DNA of 64,000 nt from Actinostola sp. cb2023 (Eukaryota; Cnidaria; Anthozoa; Actiniaria; Actinostolidae), in assembly GCA_033675265.1 (NCBI GenBank), contig JAUJYZ010000791.1:485501-549500 (forward strand), written 5' to 3'. Shown one piece after another: positions 59,263 to 64,000 of the stretch (its first letter is position 1; each line of letters starts with the position of its first letter). The notes beneath the pieces are model-generated. The model saw only the letters and a program-made list of their open reading frames with translations. It did no database searches and was not told the origin of the DNA. Both the position numbers and the translations under genes were made by a program.

Positions 59263-60067
59263 ACAAGACGCTCAATGAGCGTTCACTCGGGCATTGTGAA
59301 AAGGAAAATGTCAGTTGTTCGAGGAAGTACTTGAAAATGAATGCCAGTTGGTTGAAGAACAAGGACAATGTCAGCTGCGCGAGGAGAGACCTGACAATGA
59401 CTGACAGTTGCGTGACGAGGGAGACTATGTATATACATGTATGTGTCGAGTTCATTTGATTTGCCTTTGAGTTCATTTGATTACCTTTTGACTTTGAGTT
59501 CAATTGATTTGATTTTGATGAGTTTGTGTAAAGGCCCCCTCTCTAGCTTCAGATCCCGAAACGTCGAGTTTGGAATCGAGTTCGGGTTCGAGTTACGGTT
59601 CGAACGTCGAATAAAACAAGGACATCTTCTTCAATACAATATAATTTCTCTGACGTCATGACAATCAGTGACAGTTGAGTGACGAGGGAGACTATTAGTC
59701 CGGTGAGTACGAACATGATACGTCTTGAGGTTGCATAGGTCAGATGGTTCCGATAACGGCCTCGCGTTTGTTTTAAAAAATATATATTTTAAGCGAGCTT
59801 CTAGTCCTTCTACCACTTCTAGTCATTGAACGATGAACTAGAATCCTGACCTTTTAATAGCTTGAAGATCTACAGCTGCTTTCAAAACTAAGATTCATAA
59901 TCTACTTGAGTCCTGTGTCTCCTTTATCTTTTCAAATCTGCGGAGTAATCTTGAAACTCCGGATACGATTAAATACGTCGCATACTCGTCATTTTGAAGC
60001 CGAACAAAACTACTACTACCGAAATCCGCATTTTCTAACTCGGGCGGCCTGCGGCCTGGGCCCGAGT
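59263..60067 (+). mobile_element. Terminal-hairpin element, copy B
   Basis: Only a handful of single-base differences from copy A over about 800 bp. Followed at once by a partial repeat of its own end (CGGCCTGGGCCCGAGTAA, to 60086) and then the start of copy D. Confidence 0.8.
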
Positions 60068-60086
60068 AACGGCCTGGGCCCGAGTA

Positions 60087-62427
60087 ACAAGACGCTCAAT
60101 GAGCGTACACTCGGGCTTATGAAAAGGACAATGTCAGTTGCGTGAGGAGAGACCTGACAATGACTGACAGTTGCGTGACGAGGGAGACTATATGTCTGCC
60201 AGATGAAGGGCTATACGATCTCGATTTACGAACATTGACCTTACTTGCCTTAAATGTTTTGATGTAGTTTTGAAGTACGATTTTTACGATTCCTTTTCCT
60301 TCTGAATTTTTCAAACGTGGAATAAAATAAACATCCATCATGAGTTAGAACTTCGTATTTTTAAACATCCAGTTGATTCAGTATGATGTGACAAAGCTCG
60401 ACCAATCTGCTGTCTCTGCCTATACATTAAAAAATCTTGTTCGATTTATCTCGAAATCAGAAAGGAATTATCGATTAAAAATCAAAAGCTGCTTCTGTTA
60501 GATTAAGATGTGACCTCAAGTGACCTCAAATACGTTTAAATACGTATGACAGCGTACTTTCAAGAGTCGGAGATCTTTATATATGAGTCACCGACCGAAA
60601 TAGTCTCCCTTGTCACTGAGCGTCTTCTTCTGCAATAGATCCCTAAAATCTAAGGACGTTTTGATTTCGATTGTATTTTTGCCGTTCACTGACCTGTTTT
60701 GAGCGTGGAAATTCTGTTTTAAATAGCCTACGCGGCAGTTCTATATAAAATGAAAAGGACAATGTCAGTTGCGTGAGGAGAGACCTGACAATGACTGACA
60801 GTTGCGTGACGAGGGAGATTATATGTCTGCCAGATGAAGGGCTATACGATTTACGAACATTGACCTTGCTTGCCTTAAATGCTTTGATGTAGTTTTGAAG
60901 AACGATTTTTACGATTCCTTTTCCTTCTGAATTTTTCAAACGTGGAATAAAATAAACATCCATCATGAGCTACTGAAAATAACTCGACTGGCTCGACTGT
61001 TTGCATGACTTCTGTACATATAGCTTTCTGTCAATAGATGGAGTTATACATGACCGTTGTACGGCGTTGGTCGTGAGTTTAATTATAACAAGAGTCCGCG
61101 GAGATCTTCTCAGGTATGTTAAGGCCTGGGTATTTTTCTCTTCCAAAATGGCCGCCACAAATCAATAGGGGGTGGTCTATATTCTCATCTTTGTAAACTA
61201 TTGTTTTGATATTTTGGCAGATGTGATGAGGTCGCAAGGCTAACACTTTCTGATAACAGTTTCCATGGAAACATGTAATCTGACCTTTGAACCCTTATTG
61301 TAAGAAAATTTGATAAAGCCTCTGGGAGATAGGTAGACTCTTTAAACATTGCGGATATCTTTGCGTAATTGTATCAGGGTTAGTGTATACATTATCGATC
61401 CAACTGGAATGGGCGGAACTTTTAAGGGAAAGGCTAATTAAGGTAAATGTGAAATTTGATATCCTGAATTTTCTAAGAAATTAACTTACTTTTCCAAGAT
61501 ATCTAGTTGGACTGAAAAACTACATGACAACATGCTTTACTTCCACCCTTTTACTCTCTTACATTTGTAATCTTTACTGCTCTCCCGAAGCATTATATCA
61601 TATTTTCTTGCAATTGAGGTCAAATGTCACAGGACGTGTCACCATGGCAACAGTATAAGCCAAAATGTAGAATAGGAAAGTTTATATTAGATGTAGTGAA
61701 CTCGATGCTATTGGGTACCACCAACCAAAGTTAGACTACTGTTCACCTTGAAAGAGCGTGGTCAGCCTTGACCCAGGCCTTAATATGCCTGAGTTTATCT
61801 ATGAGTCAGACACAAGTCTCCCTCGTCATTGAGCGTCTTCTTCTATAATAGATCCCTAAAATCTAAGGACGTTTTGATTTCGATTGTATTTTTGCCGTTC
61901 ACTGACCTGTTTTGAGCGTGGAAATTCGGTTTTAAATCAACGGTTCTAAAATTAGGTCGCCGGTAATAGATGTATGACTCAGATAAGGATCACTTTACAA
62001 CTGTCATCTTACTGAAAAGAACACGGATTTTCGAACATTGACCTTGCTCGATCGCCTTTGTCTCAATTCATTTTTGGATATGAGTTCGAGTTCGTGGAAA
62101 GGCGTTATAGAACAGCCGATAAAACACGGGCTTTAAACAGGCTCATTTCACAGACAAAAGCATACGGCTATTCGTGTGGGCCCACTCTGAAAGATGTCGT
62201 TTCATTTATAACAAAAGCAAACGCGCCTTAGCTTCATCGTGGAATGATCAACTACAATCCTGAACTTAATAGCTTGAAGATCTATGATGAGAAATCTTGA
62301 AACTCGATAGGATCAAATACATCGCATTCTTCGCATTTTTTTGTCATTCCTTCACCTGAAAAAAAAAAAAAAAGAAAAAAGAAAGTGTATTTTCTAACTC
62401 GGGCTTCCTTCGGAAGGGCCCGAGTAA
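60087..62427 (+). mobile_element. Terminal-hairpin element, composite copy D
   Basis: Starts ACAAGACGCTCAATGAGCGT at 60087 and ends in the hairpin ACTCGGGCTTCCTTCGGAAG+GGCCCGAGTAA at 62427. Inside are two copies of a CAATGTCAGTTGCGTGAGGA block (60128, 60760), two of a CTAAAATCTAAGGACGTTTT block (60645, 61857), and a nested TTAA element. Confidence 0.6.
61119..61783. mobile_element. TTAAGGCCTGGGT element nested in copy D
   Basis: TTAAGGCCTGGGT left and ACCCAGGCCTTAA right, 665 bp, no ORF. Confidence 0.62.
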
Positions 62428-62429
62428 TA

Positions 62430-63590
62430 ACGCTATATTTCTGATTCTGTTGCTATTTTGATCATCAGAGTTCGACAAAAAGGCTTAATATAGTCAAATG
62501 TTAATTTAATTCTGGCTTTTCACTGCACACTGACTATTCACAAAATGCGTATTTTGTTTGATATTGAACGGCACAGGAAGCCCAAGCTGGAATTTTGTGG
62601 ATTATATCTTAATTTGTTTTTCTATAAATACTGTAACAACAGTCTTGAAACTGTCCTGGTGTCTTGTGGTATTTATTTACTATACCTGTACAAAGTTTCG
62701 TCGAATTTGAAAACAATTTAGATGTCTTTCCCGACCTTTCCATGAAGATATTTTTGTTGTTATCATGAAAAACTGTAATTTTATCTCTTCTGGCCATTTT
62801 TTCCAACAATCTCAATAGCATATACTGAAAGCATATGGTACATAGTTCTATGAAATGGAAAAAATTTTGTGGAGTTTTGGGCTGGATTTCAAGCAATATG
62901 CAAAAAATGTATATTTTTGAGTAATGAAATTTATGCAAACTTTACACTTCAATAAAATGTTTACACTTTGACCGATCTCAGCATAATATCTAAAAACATG
63001 ACCTTGGATGGGAACATTACAAGAACATTGGAACACTGACAGAAGAGGCCCTACCATAAAACGAATACCATAATAAATGTGTTGACGATTAATTCACGTT
63101 CTACAAATTATGACGAAGATATAGTCGAAAATCTTCGACCGAGCGATTTTTCCCAGAGAAGTTACTGGAATTTTTCAAAACAGGAAACATGACTTTAATG
63201 AATTATGCTGTGGAAATTGTGGAGATTTCGGCTCAATTTCGAGATAACTAACTTTAAAGATTGGGATAATTGAGTATTCCAGACATCATACCCAAGTTTA
63301 TCTTCGTTTATTTGAAGTTGATTTGGTGTTGATGAAAGCTAAAATATAATAATATACATTCAATATGTATAAGAATTGACTAAATGTATTTACTTTCCCT
63401 TACTCTTCTTCGCGACTGAGCTTGCAACGTCGACAAACTATTTACTCCATGTCAGCTGGCCGCCATGTTGTCCAAAATAGAGTATTTAGCACAGCAAAAG
63501 AACAGGAATTTGATATCAAATAAAGGCATAATACTCTAATATTTCGATCAATGAAATAACTTTAAGGCACAAAGATAGCATTAAGAATTC
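62430..63590. other. Intergenic stretch without a recognised gene
   Basis: AT-rich. It contains the half palindrome CACAGGAAGCCCAAGCTGG (62572) related to 26234-26413. Two overlapping minus-strand frames have no splice or family support. Confidence 0.4.
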
Positions 63591-63738
63591 ATTTCTGCGT
63601 GTTCAGTACATACAATTCTCGTAATACGTCCGCAAAAACTGTAAACATTGGAACCAAACAACTTGTGTCGAGTACATCTTGTATTCATCTGACTGTGGCG
63701 ACGCATGCGCACACAAAAGTCCCTCCTGTTATCTTACT

Positions 63739-63900
63739 CTACAATACAATACAATACAATACAATAACTTTATTTATACACGATTAAAATTAAAGCTGAA
63801 AAGCTTGTGGGGTCGTGTACAAAACAATGAAAATAAAACTTGCACTAATGCTTCAGTAGCAGTCAGCGGTGGTGCATCGCGACGTCCAAGCCTATATATT
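63739..63900 (-). mobile_element. Retroelement 3' end with (ACAAT)n tail
   Basis: An (ATACA)n run, then AACTTTATTTATACACG and AAAGCTTGTGGGGTCG, as in the 2432-2600 copy. Confidence 0.4.
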
Positions 63901-63976
63901 GCACCGCACAGGGTCGGCAATCCAAACGATAATAAATTCACATCTGGAGGTAAGGCCACGGATCCAGACAAATAGA

Positions 63977-64000
63977 ATCGTTTTCATTTGAGTGGGAAGT
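63977..64000 (+). mobile_element. TCGTTTTCGTATGAGTGGG element, cut by window end
   Basis: ATCGTTTTCATTTGAGTGGG is one terminal repeat; the rest lies outside the window. Confidence 0.45.

Overview
The window is nuclear DNA of an animal, not of a bacterium or virus. The coding parts are split into many short exons with GT-AG (and some GC-AG) splice sites. The genes belong to animal families: GON4L, SWEET sugar transporters and a Rab1-like GTPase. About 85-90% of the sequence is intron or intergenic DNA packed with inverted-repeat elements, tandem arrays and tRNA-derived SINEs. The gene content, AT-rich composition and repeat style suggest a non-bilaterian marine invertebrate; a sponge is my best guess, but that is inference and not proven here.

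Layout. (1) 0-2.7 kb: intergenic, with a TTAA-flanked palindromic element and a CGCGAAATTAA-rich inverted-repeat element. (2) 2.72-10.50 kb, plus strand: a 7-exon gene, 5'-incomplete, encoding about 706 residues of a protein I do not recognise. Its splice phases agree at every junction. (3) 10.5-14.4 kb: intergenic inverted repeats and a minisatellite. (4) 14.47-17.30 and 17.97-25.01 kb, plus strand: two tandem SWEET (MtN3/saliva) genes, each with 6 exons and identical intron phases (2,2,0,0,0). (5) 26.48-54.19 kb, minus strand: a GON4L orthologue rebuilt here as 30 exons, with the conserved N-terminal block, central helical block, Myb-like block, PAH-like repeats and C-terminal SANT domain. 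One exon carries a frame break. Its introns hold most of the arrays and elements. (6) 54.93-55.56 kb, minus strand: a small 2-exon gene of 132 codons, not recognised. (7) 57.22-57.86 kb, plus strand: an intronless Rab1-like GTPase. (8) 58-64 kb: repeats, including a near-identical second copy of an 800-bp element that also sits in a GON4L intron.

The genes do not form an operon or pathway. GON4L is a chromatin co-regulator, SWEETs are membrane sugar uniporters, and Rab1-like proteins act in ER-Golgi traffic. The most unusual signals are: a 69-bp minisatellite made of about 15 copies of a GON4L exon end with its splice donor; three GC-AG introns, two of them consecutive; a family of elements with a hairpin at each end; and several minisatellites that grew inside transposable elements. 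I ran no searches. Family calls rest on remembered conserved motifs, and exon ends were placed by eye, so allow about 1 base of error.
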